From Syntrophobacterales bacterium (GTDB lineage: Bacteria > Desulfobacterota > Syntrophia > Syntrophales > UBA6807): DNA of 16,058 nucleotides. The notes beneath the pieces were generated by a model, which saw only the letters and a list, made by a program, of their open reading frames with translations, had not been told where the DNA came from and did no database searches. Below are positions 6,935 through 14,529 of the stretch, one piece after another (the first letter of the stretch is position 1; every line of letters begins with the position of its first letter). The translations under genes and the position numbers were made by a program. Location of the stretch: the NCBI GenBank assembly GCA_021159265.1, contig JAGGSD010000156.1, forward strand, positions 1 to 16,058, written 5' to 3'.

Positions 6935-7653
6935 CATTTCTAAGAACAATGAAGGGGAAAAATGATGATATCGGTTTTAACAGCCTGTTGGTGCTGTCAT
7001 TTCTTCTACATGCGCTGGTTCTTTCGATTGTTTTTTTATCTCCTTCATGGCCTACTCCCAAGTGGACTTTCGGTCCCGTATATACGGTTAACCTGGTAAA
7101 TCTTCCTTCCAATCTTGTCAGGATAAAAAGAGCATCTTCATCTTCAGGAGAAATAGCGAGGATAGGCTCAAGGGATCACTCCGTAGCTATCAAAAAAAAG
7201 GTAAGCAGGGCTTTAACAACTCCGATTAAGAGATTGAAAACACATAAAAAAGTGCTTACGGGGGATGTTGACAGGGCGATAGAAAATATAAAAAAGAGTT
7301 CTCTGTACTCACAAGAAGATACTGCACGTCGAAAATCATCTCAGGGGACCGCTGAAATGACAATGAAAATGAAGGTTTATTATTCCATTGTCTGGTCAAA
7401 AATACAAGCACAGTGGGCTCTTCCCGAAGGAATATTACCTAAAGATAACTTTGTTGCTGTTATAGCAGTAAAAATCTTAAGGAACGGAACAATTGCTGAT
7501 CTTGATTTTGAAAAAAGGTCTGGTAATAAATACTTTGATGAATCTGCAATGAAGGCAATAAAGAAAGCAAGTCCTTTACCCGCTTTGCCGGATTGGATAC
7601 GGGGAAGCAATGTTGAATTAGGAATAAGGTTTCACTCATCGGAATTAAAATAA
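6931..7653 (+). CDS. tolA: TolA/TonB-like energy transducer
   Basis: About 240 residues. A short cytoplasmic N-terminus is followed by one membrane helix (about 18-40, LLVLSFLLHALVLSIVFL). A basic linker then leads to a C-terminal TonB/TolA-type domain (about 145-235) with YYSIVWSKIQAQW and VKILRNGTIADLDFEKRSGN..FDESAMKAIKKASPLP. Position between tolR and tolB argues for TolA, which carries energy from TolQR to TolB/Pal across the periplasm. It lacks the very long helical domain of the roughly 420-residue E. coli TolA, common in this lineage as far as I know. ATG 6931 is preferred: AAGGG lies seven bases upstream and it overlaps the tolR stop (ATGA). ATG 6925 is possible. Confidence 0.88.
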   Translation: MTFLRTMKGKNDDIGFNSLLVLSFLLHALVLSIVFLSPSWPTPKWTFGPVYTVNLVNLPSNLVRIKRASSSSGEIARIGSRDHSVAIKKKVSRALTTPIKRLKTHKKVLTGDVDRAIENIKKSSLYSQEDTARRKSSQGTAEMTMKMKVYYSIVWSKIQAQWALPEGILPKDNFVAVIAVKILRNGTIADLDFEKRSGNKYFDESAMKAIKKASPLPALPDWIRGSNVELGIRFHSSELK

Positions 7654-7715
7654 TTTGAAGTTATTGGTCTGAACTTTATATGTTTTTGCATATTTAGACC
7701 AACGTTGTGAAAATT

Positions 7716-9032
7716 ATGCGTAAGATAATTTCTTTTCTTGTTTTCCTCTTGGTGTTTTGTTGGAGTTGTCCCGCCTTTGGTAAGATATATATAGATATAG
7801 ATTCTCCAAGCTTCCAAAAATTTCCCATGGCTATCCCGGATTTCAAAAATCTGGGTCAAAGGAAAGATGCCGAGAACCTGTCGGCAAATCTTTCAGCTAC
7901 CCTTACAGAAAAGCTCAGAATCACGGGATTCTTTAAAATAATTAATAAAGATGCATTTCTTGAAGATCAGGATCGTGCGGGAATAACCGCAGATAGCATC
8001 GATTTTTCTGATTGGTCCTCTATTGGTTCGGAATTTCTGGTAAAAGGGGGGTTTCAGTATAATGGTAAGGATCTGTCTGTAGAATTTCGCCTTTTCGATG
8101 TTGTGGGAGGAAAGCAAATAACCGGAAAGAAATACTGGGGGAAGCCGGAAGAAATAAAGACAATGGTACTTAAGTTTGCCAATGAAATTATCCTTGCGCT
8201 CACCGGTGAAAGGGGAGTTTTCGAGACAAAAATAGCCTTTACCGGTAAGAAGGGGAAAATATCTAATATATACACGATTAATTTTGATGGTTCTGAACTG
8301 GCTATGGTTACCAGAAATAAGTCTCTTAATCTTTTGCCGCACTGGTCACTTGATGGAAAAAAAATTTCCTTTACTTCTTACATACGTGGCAATCCCGATT
8401 TTTATATTAAAGATTTATCAACCGGGAAGTCAAGGATGATCATGGGGTTCAAAGGACTTAATCTATCAGGCCCCTGGTCCCCGGATGGCAGGAAGGTTTT
8501 GCTTACTCTTAGCAAAACTGGGAATGAAGAGATTTACGTAATGGATTTAGCTCGGAAGAAACTCCGACGCCTTACATACGATTCTGCCATTGATGTTTCC
8601 CCTACCTGGTCTCCCGATGGTGCTGAAATTGCGTTTGTGTCGAACCGTTCCGGTTCTCCGCAGATATTTATTATGAATTCAGATGGAAGCAAGGTCAGAA
8701 GGCTTACCTATGAAGGGAACTATAACACATCACCCTGCTGGTGCCCTGGGGGAAAGAGAATAGCGTACGAAGGGGTTACAAATGGTTGTTTTCAAATATT
8801 TTCCATTGATAAGGATGGCAGTAACCTCCTCCAGCTTACATTCGAAAATGGGGGATGTGAATATCCTACCTGGTCTCCCGATGGAAGATATCTTGCCTTC
8901 AGCGCCAAAGGAAATGGCGAAACAAAGATTTGCATTATTAATTCAAATGGTTTAAACTTAAGAGTGTTATATAAAAAGTCAGGTCTGGAAGCAATTTATC
9001 CTTCCTGGTCCCCTCGTTTGAAGTTGTATTAA
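7716..9032 (+). CDS. tolB: TolB, periplasmic beta-propeller protein
   Basis: TolB is the soluble periplasmic partner of Pal and TolA. The 438 residues start with a Sec signal peptide (basic n-region, hydrophobic core, likely cut near PAFG/KIYID). The N-terminal TolB domain follows (FPMAIPDFKNLG through about 160). The C-terminal six-bladed propeller shows repeated WSPDG motifs (PHWSLDGKKI, GPWSPDGRKV, PTWSPDGAEI, PTWSPDGRYL). One blade is divergent, with CWCPGGKRIAY replacing WSPDG. A GTG at 7707 would add three residues; neither start has a good Shine-Dalgarno. It follows the tolA-like gene after about 60 bp and is separated from pal by a 209 bp gap carrying a repeat element. Confidence 0.96.
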   Translation: MRKIISFLVFLLVFCWSCPAFGKIYIDIDSPSFQKFPMAIPDFKNLGQRKDAENLSANLSATLTEKLRITGFFKIINKDAFLEDQDRAGITADSIDFSDWSSIGSEFLVKGGFQYNGKDLSVEFRLFDVVGGKQITGKKYWGKPEEIKTMVLKFANEIILALTGERGVFETKIAFTGKKGKISNIYTINFDGSELAMVTRNKSLNLLPHWSLDGKKISFTSYIRGNPDFYIKDLSTGKSRMIMGFKGLNLSGPWSPDGRKVLLTLSKTGNEEIYVMDLARKKLRRLTYDSAIDVSPTWSPDGAEIAFVSNRSGSPQIFIMNSDGSKVRRLTYEGNYNTSPCWCPGGKRIAYEGVTNGCFQIFSIDKDGSNLLQLTFENGGCEYPTWSPDGRYLAFSAKGNGETKICIINSNGLNLRVLYKKSGLEAIYPSWSPRLKLY

Positions 9033-9057
9033 ACCTTGTTTTTATGTTATGGGTTGA

Positions 9058-9187
9058 TGCTTTCGTAAAAAGTCTGAAAAACACTCTTTTGTCATTCTGA
9101 GCGATAGCGAAAAATCTAATATCATTGAGATTTTTCGTCGCTCTGCTCCTCAGAATGACACTACGTGGACTTTTTACGAGTGCATGA
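9058..9187 (-). repeat. Dispersed palindromic element, copy 2, between tolB and pal
   Basis: The core (9065-9177) begins GTAAAAAGTC and ends GACTTTTTAC, exact inverted repeats; the match extends outward imperfectly (GATGCTTTCG / CGAGTGCATG). It is the reverse complement of 1263-1373 at roughly 92 percent by hand. The stem CGAAAAATCT/AGATTTTTCG here corresponds to CGAAGAATCT/AGATTCTTCG in copy 1, so both arms changed together. It occupies most of the tolB-pal gap and would form a strong hairpin in the operon transcript. Confidence 0.78.
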
Positions 9188-9241
9188 TGGGTTGAAATAT
9201 AAAAAAGTCAATTAGCAAATTTTAAAAAAGGAGGAAGAGTG

Positions 9242-9832
9242 ATGAAAAGAAATCTGAGGGTTATAGGGGTATTAGTACTCGTTGTAAGTCTTTCTTTCAT
9301 TTTTGTTTCTGGATGCGCAAAGAAGCAGGTTGTAAAGGAGGAGGTATTAACAAAGGAGGAAAAAGCAACTGAATCTGCTGAAGCGGTCGCCAGGGCAAAA
9401 GAAGAATCTATGCTAAAAGAAAAGGCTCTAAAAGAAAGGGCTATGAAGGAAAAGGCTCTTAAGGAAAGGGATATTTTATTAAAGGAAGCCGCTGCCTTTA
9501 AAAATATTTACTTTGATTTTGACAAGTATGATCTTAAACCTCAAATGCGGGAAATTCTGGAAGAACATGCGGGTTGGCTCATTCAACATCCTGAGTTTAA
9601 AGTGATCGTGGAAGGACACTGCGATGAAAGAGGAACGAGAGAGTATAACCTGGCGTTAGGAGAAAGACGAGCGGAAGCCGCACAAAATTATCTTGTAACT
9701 CTCGGCGTTGCTAAGAGAAGATTGACAACAATAAGTTACGGTGAAGAACTTCCGTTAGATCCGGGTCATACTGAAAAGGCCTGGGCCAAGAACAGAAGAG
9801 CTCACTTTGTAGTTGTAACTGAAAAAAAGTAA
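9242..9832 (+). CDS. pal: Pal, peptidoglycan-associated lipoprotein
   Basis: Pal is an outer-membrane lipoprotein that binds peptidoglycan and TolB. The signal peptide ends in the lipobox FVSGC with Cys25 as the lipidated residue. A charged, helical linker (about 33-85) contains a near-exact tandem repeat (KEKALKERAM then KEKALKERDI). The OmpA-like domain (about 88-194) shows IYFDFDKYDL, VEGHCDERGTREYN and LGERRAEA; Asp128 and Arg143 match the diaminopimelate-binding pair of the family. ATG 9242 is chosen because GGAGG sits seven bases upstream; a GTG at 9239 is less likely. cpoB starts three bases after the stop. Confidence 0.97.
   Translation: MKRNLRVIGVLVLVVSLSFIFVSGCAKKQVVKEEVLTKEEKATESAEAVARAKEESMLKEKALKERAMKEKALKERDILLKEAAAFKNIYFDFDKYDLKPQMREILEEHAGWLIQHPEFKVIVEGHCDERGTREYNLALGERRAEAAQNYLVTLGVAKRRLTTISYGEELPLDPGHTEKAWAKNRRAHFVVVTEKK
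9416..9475 (+). repeat. 30 bp tandem duplication inside pal
   Basis: Units 9416-9445 and 9446-9475 differ at five of 30 positions, mostly third-codon sites, and encode KEKALKERAM and KEKALKERDI. This extends the charged linker between the lipid anchor and the OmpA domain of Pal. Confidence 0.8.
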
Positions 9833-9835
9833 TAA

Positions 9836-10702
9836 ATGAGGTTCGCCCGAGCAGTGAAAAAGTATGCCCTTTTACTTTGCATTATATTGATTATGCTCCT
9901 TATGGGATGTGCGACGAGCAGGGATCTGAGAGTGGTTAAATATAGTCTCGATTCAAAGATCCTCTCACTGGAAAAGGAACTTTCTTTATTAAAAAAAGAG
10001 AGTTCAAGGTTGAAAAAGAATTCTGTGGGGTTTGAAGAGATTACTCAAGCCTTACGGAAAAATCAGGCCGATACGGGGGCAGACTTCATTAATCTCAGAG
10101 CAGATCTTCAAAAACTTAGGGGAGATATTGAAAAAGTAAAGATGGAGTTAAAAACCTTCAAATCCGGTTTAAAGGGCAAAGATTTGGTTAATATCCGTCA
10201 AAAATTCGATGATATTTCCTTTAGAGTAAAATATATGGAAAGCTTTCTTGGTATTGAAAAAAAGAAAGATTCCGGGCAAATAGTTGAAAAAACCGAAAAA
10301 AAGAAGATTGCTCCTCTGAAAGAAAAGATTGATAAAGAAAAAAGTTATTCGGAAGCATATAAAACTTTCAGGGAAGGGAAATATGATGAGGCGAGAAGAA
10401 AGTTCAGGGAATTTATTAAAGTGTTTCCGGGCACAGAATATTCCGACAACGCCCAGTTCTGGATTGGGGAGTGCTACTATTTCAAAAAGAATTATGAAAA
10501 AGCAATCCTGGAATATGAAAGTGTGATCAAAAATTATCCAAAAGGTAATAAAGTTCCCAATGCTCTTCTTAAGCAGGCTCTTTCATTTATACAATTAGGC
10601 GACAAATCGAGCGCGAAGATTCTCTTACAAAGGGTAATAAAAGATTATCCTAACACAAGCCCTGCAAAGATAGCACGGGTAAATCTTTCATCTGTTAAAT
10701 GA
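9836..10702 (+). CDS. cpoB: CpoB (YbgF), Tol-Pal coordinator protein
   Basis: CpoB/YbgF is a periplasmic TPR protein that in E. coli links Tol-Pal-driven outer-membrane constriction to peptidoglycan synthesis by PBP1B. The 288-residue protein has an N-terminal hydrophobic segment ending in LLMGC (Cys25), so it is predicted to be a lipoprotein, unlike soluble E. coli CpoB. A coiled coil follows (about 30-140, heptad-like SLEKELSLLKKESSRLKKN). After a lysine-rich linker, three TPR-like repeats (about 169-288) show SEAYKTFREGKYDEARRKF and the typical YPKGNKVPNALLKQALS. Last gene of the operon; a perfect 8 bp dyad spans its stop codon. Confidence 0.93.
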   Translation: MRFARAVKKYALLLCIILIMLLMGCATSRDLRVVKYSLDSKILSLEKELSLLKKESSRLKKNSVGFEEITQALRKNQADTGADFINLRADLQKLRGDIEKVKMELKTFKSGLKGKDLVNIRQKFDDISFRVKYMESFLGIEKKKDSGQIVEKTEKKKIAPLKEKIDKEKSYSEAYKTFREGKYDEARRKFREFIKVFPGTEYSDNAQFWIGECYYFKKNYEKAILEYESVIKNYPKGNKVPNALLKQALSFIQLGDKSSAKILLQRVIKDYPNTSPAKIARVNLSSVK

Positions 10703-10708
10703 TGAAAG
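10685..10708 (+). terminator. Hairpin spanning the cpoB stop codon
   Basis: CTTTCATC (10685-10692) and GATGAAAG (10701-10708) are exact inverted repeats around an 8 nt loop that ends at the first base of the TGA. No T-run follows directly; one of six T residues occurs about 30 nt later (after CGCTTAG). It may be a weak terminator or an mRNA 3'-end stabilising structure. Confidence 0.35.
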
Positions 10709-10777
10709 CAACCGGCAGTGTGCGCTCAAACGCTTAGTTTTTTCATTAATTGAGAATTCCACACTTCGAAATTTCAA

Positions 10778-10818
10778 GTCTGTCATGGAATAAGTATAGT
10801 GCTTATTTCGTGACAGAC
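10778..10818. terminator. Long hairpin between converging cpoB and LolB-like genes
   Basis: GTCTGTCA (10778-10785) and TGACAGAC (10811-10818) pair exactly, as do AATAAG (10789-10794) and CTTATT (10802-10807). The three bases between pair as U-G, G-C, G-U in plus-strand RNA, giving a 17 bp stem with a 7 nt loop. It includes the TAA stop of the LolB-like gene (10803-10805). No U-tract follows on either side, so bidirectional termination is an inference; it may act as a barrier or 3'-end hairpin. Confidence 0.5.
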
Positions 10819-11621
10819 TCGGGGTATTCTCCAATATAAGCGGGTATTATACCGTTCGGTATTGAAAGATCAAAAAGGTTCTTTTTTTCTCCGGATGAAG
10901 TTTGAATATTTGAATATAGAATACTTGCATGTATCCTTTCCGGTTTCTCAATAGTTATGTTAATCGTTTTCGGATATGATGTCTCTTTGATGGAGTAGTA
11001 ATCTTTAAATCTTGCCGAATAATAAATTCCGCCATCTTTGTGGAAAACTTCAATTCGCAATATCCGATTGTATTCCGGTTCCACCCACAGGGATTGAATC
11101 TTTTTACCTTCGCAGATAATGTCTATGCGATACAGGTTCCCTTCAAAATAACCTCTCAGCGTATGGTTATCTCTTTTTATCACGGGAGGAGTTCCTGTGA
11201 GTATAGATACAATTTCATCCGCATCAAGATATATCTGGAAAAGTGAGAAAAGATTTTTTCTGGTAGCATGGCCAATATAAAAATTTTCCTCTTTTGGCAG
11301 GAATACTTTCAGCCTTTTTTTATTAACAGAAAGGAAAAAGTCTGGTGTTCCGAAGAAAGGTATTGCTTCGATTCGGAGAAACGACGGTTTCTTTGCGACA
11401 ACGGCTATGTTTCTGGAATATGTTCCCTTTGATGTGTCGAGTATAATTCGGGCTGTAGCTTTGAAAATATCATTGGAATTGTTTGTCCTGGAAATTTTTT
11501 TCAATACAGAAGCGGGAGAGGGAATATATCCTTTAAACGGTTCTATTGGTTTTTTGGGCGCGCAATTAAAAAGACCGATAATTACGTGTAGGAATAAAAG
11601 TATAAGAACAAATCTTTTCAT
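10803..11621 (-). CDS. LolB-like outer-membrane lipoprotein (LolA/LolB fold, DUF4292-type)
   Basis: The 272-residue protein has a signal peptide ending LFNC (Cys20), a lipobox with unusual Asn at -1. The middle resembles the half-barrel lipoprotein-binding fold: FKATARIILDTSKGTYSRNIAVVAKKPSFLRIEAI, then FFLSVNKKRLKVFLPKEENFYIGH, and later LWVEPEYNRILRIEVFHKDG. LolB proper inserts lipoproteins into the outer membrane; this assignment rests on fold-like pattern and on its place directly after a TPR lipoprotein gene (12 bp gap), an arrangement I associate with LolB-like genes in this lineage. It could equally be an uncharacterised lipid-binding protein. Its stop codon lies inside a long hairpin. 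Confidence 0.72.
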   Translation of the reverse strand: MKRFVLILLFLHVIIGLFNCAPKKPIEPFKGYIPSPASVLKKISRTNNSNDIFKATARIILDTSKGTYSRNIAVVAKKPSFLRIEAIPFFGTPDFFLSVNKKRLKVFLPKEENFYIGHATRKNLFSLFQIYLDADEIVSILTGTPPVIKRDNHTLRGYFEGNLYRIDIICEGKKIQSLWVEPEYNRILRIEVFHKDGGIYYSARFKDYYSIKETSYPKTINITIEKPERIHASILYSNIQTSSGEKKNLFDLSIPNGIIPAYIGEYPESVTK

Positions 11622-11633
11622 TTTGTTAACGCT

Positions 11634-13343
11634 TTAGTTTTTCAATAGTTTTTTTAGTTTCTTTTTAAGGATATTATTTGTGTGGTTAAATTTTAGCGCA
11701 TGTCTGTATATTTTGAGAGCTTTTTTAAAAAGTCCGGCTTTTGTATAAGCATCTCCAAGATGTTCGGCAATTGTTGGGTCATCAGGAAGTATATTTGCCG
11801 CTTTTTCCAAATATTTTATAGCCAGGGTTATCTTGCGCTGTTTAAAATACAACCATCCGAGACTGTCGGTAATATATCCATTATCCGGTTTTAAGCTAAA
11901 AGCTCTTTTGATCATCTTTTCGGCTTTATCCAGTTTTATTTCTTTGTCGGCATAGCTGTACCCAATAAAGTTGAGCGCTTCCGCATTGTCAGGATCGATT
12001 TTCAGAACTTCTTCCATTTCCTTAATACCTTCCTCGGTTCGATTGGTCTTTTCGTATAGAGCACCAAGTTTATAATGAAGGTTTGTGCTTAGAGGCGAAA
12101 AGAGAAGTCCCTCCTTCAATATTTCTTCCGCGGCCTTCAAATTGTCTGTTTCTTCGTAGAGTGAGGCAAGAAAACTATAGAGTTCGTCTTTTCTCTTTAC
12201 GTCATCGATTGCCTTTTTGATTAGATCTATGGCCTTGGTGGTATGCCTGTCCTTTTTCAGGATAATTCCCATGTGAATCCGCGCAGTTCCATAGAGGTTT
12301 GACTGTGGGGGAATCATTTTAAATTCCTTAAAGGCGCTTTTGTATAAGGCCTTTTTCTCATATGCGGAGGCTAAAAAATATCTGGCCTTGTAATCAGAGG
12401 GATCTTTTTTCAAAATTAAGAGAAATTTCTTGATGGCGCTGTCATAATCTTTTCCTTCAAAAAAGTAAACAAGCCCGAGGGAAAACTCCGCTTCCGGGTT
12501 CGACTTATCAAGCCTCAGAATTTCTTTGAATTCTCTTGCTGCTTCGGTATAATGGCCCAATTCCAGACAGGTTTTTCCGAGCTGGAATCTCGTTCTGATA
12601 TCCGACGGATTGGATTTAATGCATTTCTTATATATTTCTATCGCTTCAATGTTCTTTTTTTGAATTTTATACAAAACCGCCAGGTCAAGCAGCGCCGATC
12701 TGAAGGATGGTTTTATTTCCAGGGCCTCTTTTAGCAGCTTTTCCGCTTTTGCATACAATTTTATCTCAGCGTATATTTTTGCAAGATAATAGTGGCCCAT
12801 CAGACTCTCAGGTTCGATCTTCAAAAGATCCTCCAATACCTTTATCGCTTTCTCGTAGTTTTTTCTTTCACGGTAGAGAACGCTCAAATAAAGGTATGGT
12901 TCTAATCTTTCGGGTGCGAGAGCTATGACCTTTTCAAATTCTTTAATGGCATTATTATGTTCTTTTAAATTAAGGTACAAACTACCCAATATGAGATGTG
13001 TATCAACATAGCCGGGATTATAGATGAGAGATTTTTTTAACAGTTCTATCGCTGTCGTAATTTCCCCTTTTCTGATATAAAGGGCAGCGAGTTCGGCCAT
13101 AAGGTAGGGAGAATTGTGTTCTATGCTGAGAGTTCTTTCATACTCATTTATCGCCATGTCAAGATTTCTTTCAAGCGCATAGATGACTCCGAGAGAATAA
13201 TGGTAATAAGCATCAGATGAAGATCCTCCAATTCCTTCATCTGATGCCGGGTTTATTTTACTGCCGGTAAGATTCATACATCCGATTAAAGAAAGGGAAA
13301 AAAGTAACAGAATAACATATTTTGTTAAACGGGTTTTCTTCAT
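11634..13343 (-). CDS. TPR-repeat lipoprotein
   Basis: 569 residues. The signal peptide ends in LSLIGC (Cys22), a good lipobox, so it is expected to be membrane-anchored in the periplasm. From about residue 44 to the C-terminus it consists of around 15 consecutive tetratricopeptide repeats of about 34 residues, for example AYYHYSLGVIYALERNLDMA and AEALNFIGYSYADKEIKLDK. It has no enzymatic domain. TPR superhelices bind protein partners; its 12 bp spacing to the LolB-like gene suggests the two work together in the outer membrane, possibly in assembly or export, but this is inferred. The C-terminus is lysine-rich. Frequent isoleucine and lysine match the neighbouring genes, so no sign of recent transfer. 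Confidence 0.9.
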   Translation of the reverse strand: MKKTRLTKYVILLLFSLSLIGCMNLTGSKINPASDEGIGGSSSDAYYHYSLGVIYALERNLDMAINEYERTLSIEHNSPYLMAELAALYIRKGEITTAIELLKKSLIYNPGYVDTHLILGSLYLNLKEHNNAIKEFEKVIALAPERLEPYLYLSVLYRERKNYEKAIKVLEDLLKIEPESLMGHYYLAKIYAEIKLYAKAEKLLKEALEIKPSFRSALLDLAVLYKIQKKNIEAIEIYKKCIKSNPSDIRTRFQLGKTCLELGHYTEAAREFKEILRLDKSNPEAEFSLGLVYFFEGKDYDSAIKKFLLILKKDPSDYKARYFLASAYEKKALYKSAFKEFKMIPPQSNLYGTARIHMGIILKKDRHTTKAIDLIKKAIDDVKRKDELYSFLASLYEETDNLKAAEEILKEGLLFSPLSTNLHYKLGALYEKTNRTEEGIKEMEEVLKIDPDNAEALNFIGYSYADKEIKLDKAEKMIKRAFSLKPDNGYITDSLGWLYFKQRKITLAIKYLEKAANILPDDPTIAEHLGDAYTKAGLFKKALKIYRHALKFNHTNNILKKKLKKLLKN

Positions 13344-13433
13344 TTAGTTTATCTGCTCTGCTTAGTTTACAATGCTGATCTTTTATTGAAATTCCTAATC
13401 CGAACAAGCCGGAACCAAACAAGATATATTTTT

Positions 13434-13511
13434 ATCACGAAAACACGAAAGTACGAAAACACGAAAAAGAAAATTTAATTTCGCACTTTCTTTTTTTCGT
13501 GGTTTCGTGAT
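13434..13511. repeat. CACGAA-type palindromic repeat
   Basis: ATCACGAAAACACGAAAG at the left end pairs imperfectly with CTTTTTTTCGTGGTTTCGTGAT at the right, with an internal run of CACGAA/TACGAA units about 8-9 bp apart. One arm is also present, inverted, at 4826-4869. It lies between the TPR gene and the polysaccharide deacetylase gene. Confidence 0.7.
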
Positions 13512-13518
13512 TGTTTTT

Positions 13519-13664
13519 AATTCTTTTGCCGTTCGACTGAGCTCACGCCGAAGTCTCACGCCGAAGCCAATTTTGCCTGTCTGCGCCTGCCTGTGCCGCC
13601 TGCACGGCAGACAGGTGCGGACACGCACAGGCAGGCACGAACTTTACAATTAAGGGACTAATTA
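13519..13664 (+). repeat. Repeat tail, copy split by two other repeats
   Basis: AATTCTTTTGCC (13519-13530), AATTTTG (13569-13575) and GCACGAACTTTACAATTAAG (from 13635) appear in the same order as in the compact copy at 5191-5241. The first gap (13531-13568) holds an 11 bp unit TCACGCCGAAG repeated at 13543 and 13556. The second gap (about 13576-13635) holds a GC-rich palindromic block. The right end overlaps the stop codon of the deacetylase gene by a few bases. Confidence 0.6.
13575..13636. repeat. GC-rich interleaved palindrome
   Basis: GCCTGTCTGC (13575-13584) pairs with GCAGACAGG (13607-13615) over nine bases, and GCCTGCCTGTGC (13585-13596) pairs exactly with GCACAGGCAGGC (13625-13636). 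The order is A-B-A'-B', a pseudoknot-like layout, although A and B are similar enough to allow other pairings. It is far richer in G+C than its AT-rich surroundings, which suggests insertion. Confidence 0.65.
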
Positions 13665-14516
13665 CCCGGTTAAGTCAGATGGGGGCACTATTTTTATTCC
13701 CTTTGCTTTCAGCATGGGAATTGCTTTTTTTATTGCCATTATTGTGCTTTCATAAGGATGTCCAATGATTATCAATGTATGCCATTTATCTCGTTTGCCG
13801 ATCGCTTTTGCTATGATTTTTAATGTATCAGTGTAGTTACATTTGTTGTCTATGAATATATCCCTTCCCGCGAATTTTAATCCAATTTTTCTTGCAACCT
13901 TTTTTCCTTTTGTATCTCTTGAAGTATAGCTATCTATAAAGAATAGATTCTTGTCCCGTAATACCCTTAAAACTACTTCCAGCTTTTTTTCATCGGCCAT
14001 AAATCTTGAACCCATGTGATTATTAACACCTGATGCATGAGGGACACCTTTTAAATTTTCTTCGAGCCGGCGCCTTATCTCTTTATCGCTCATACAAATG
14101 AAGAGGGCTTTGTCACCTGGATTCTTGTCGGGATATTCGCGGGGCTCCATGGGGAGATGCAAAAGGATTTCTTTTCCCGCACGATAGGCCCTTTCCGCCG
14201 CTTCTTTCGAATACGGACAATGTGGAAGGATGGAAACTGTTATGGGGGCATTAATCTTGAGAATTTCATTTACCGGCGATAATTCATATCCAATATCGTC
14301 TATGATTATAGCAATTTTGTGTTCTCTGATGGAAGGATGGAACTTTTTGCCGGCGCTCGTAATGGTTACATGTCTTTTTACCCTTTTATCACTGGATAGT
14401 ATTTTCTTTTCAATCTTACTCCCAACATCTCGATAAAACAAATAAGCTAAAGAAATTATAACGATAAGAACAAAAACAATGCCAACCCGGATTAAAATTG
14501 ATTTTTTCTTTTTCAC
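13662..14516 (-). CDS. Divergent polysaccharide deacetylase family protein (YibQ-like)
   Basis: 284 residues with an N-terminal membrane or signal segment (about 8-28) and a periplasmic NodB-like barrel. Family motifs are IIDDIGY (71-77), LLHLPMEP (118-125), NNHMGSRFMAD (165-175), FIDSYTSRDTKG and a C-terminal IIIGHPYESTIMAIKKAI. The divergent deacetylase family keeps the barrel and an acidic metal-site region but its substrate and activity are largely untested; peptidoglycan or another envelope glycan is inferred. The start is GTG at 14516, with GAGG about ten bases upstream. It follows the S41 protease gene by 13 bp and is probably cotranscribed with it, a pairing common in this lineage. 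Confidence 0.93.
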   Translation of the reverse strand: MKKKKSILIRVGIVFVLIVIISLAYLFYRDVGSKIEKKILSSDKRVKRHVTITSAGKKFHPSIREHKIAIIIDDIGYELSPVNEILKINAPITVSILPHCPYSKEAAERAYRAGKEILLHLPMEPREYPDKNPGDKALFICMSDKEIRRRLEENLKGVPHASGVNNHMGSRFMADEKKLEVVLRVLRDKNLFFIDSYTSRDTKGKKVARKIGLKFAGRDIFIDNKCNYTDTLKIIAKAIGKRDKWHTLIIIGHPYESTIMAIKKAIPMLKAKGIKIVPPSDLTG

Positions 14517-14529
14517 CTAATAAAAAACC

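Noticed and set aside
13434..13511. CRISPR-like array
   Set aside because: The short CACGAA units have no unique spacers of constant length and no cas genes are nearby.
13395..13628. 77-codon minus-strand open frame
   Set aside because: It spans the CACGAA repeat and the GC-rich palindrome, with a composition dictated by repeat units.
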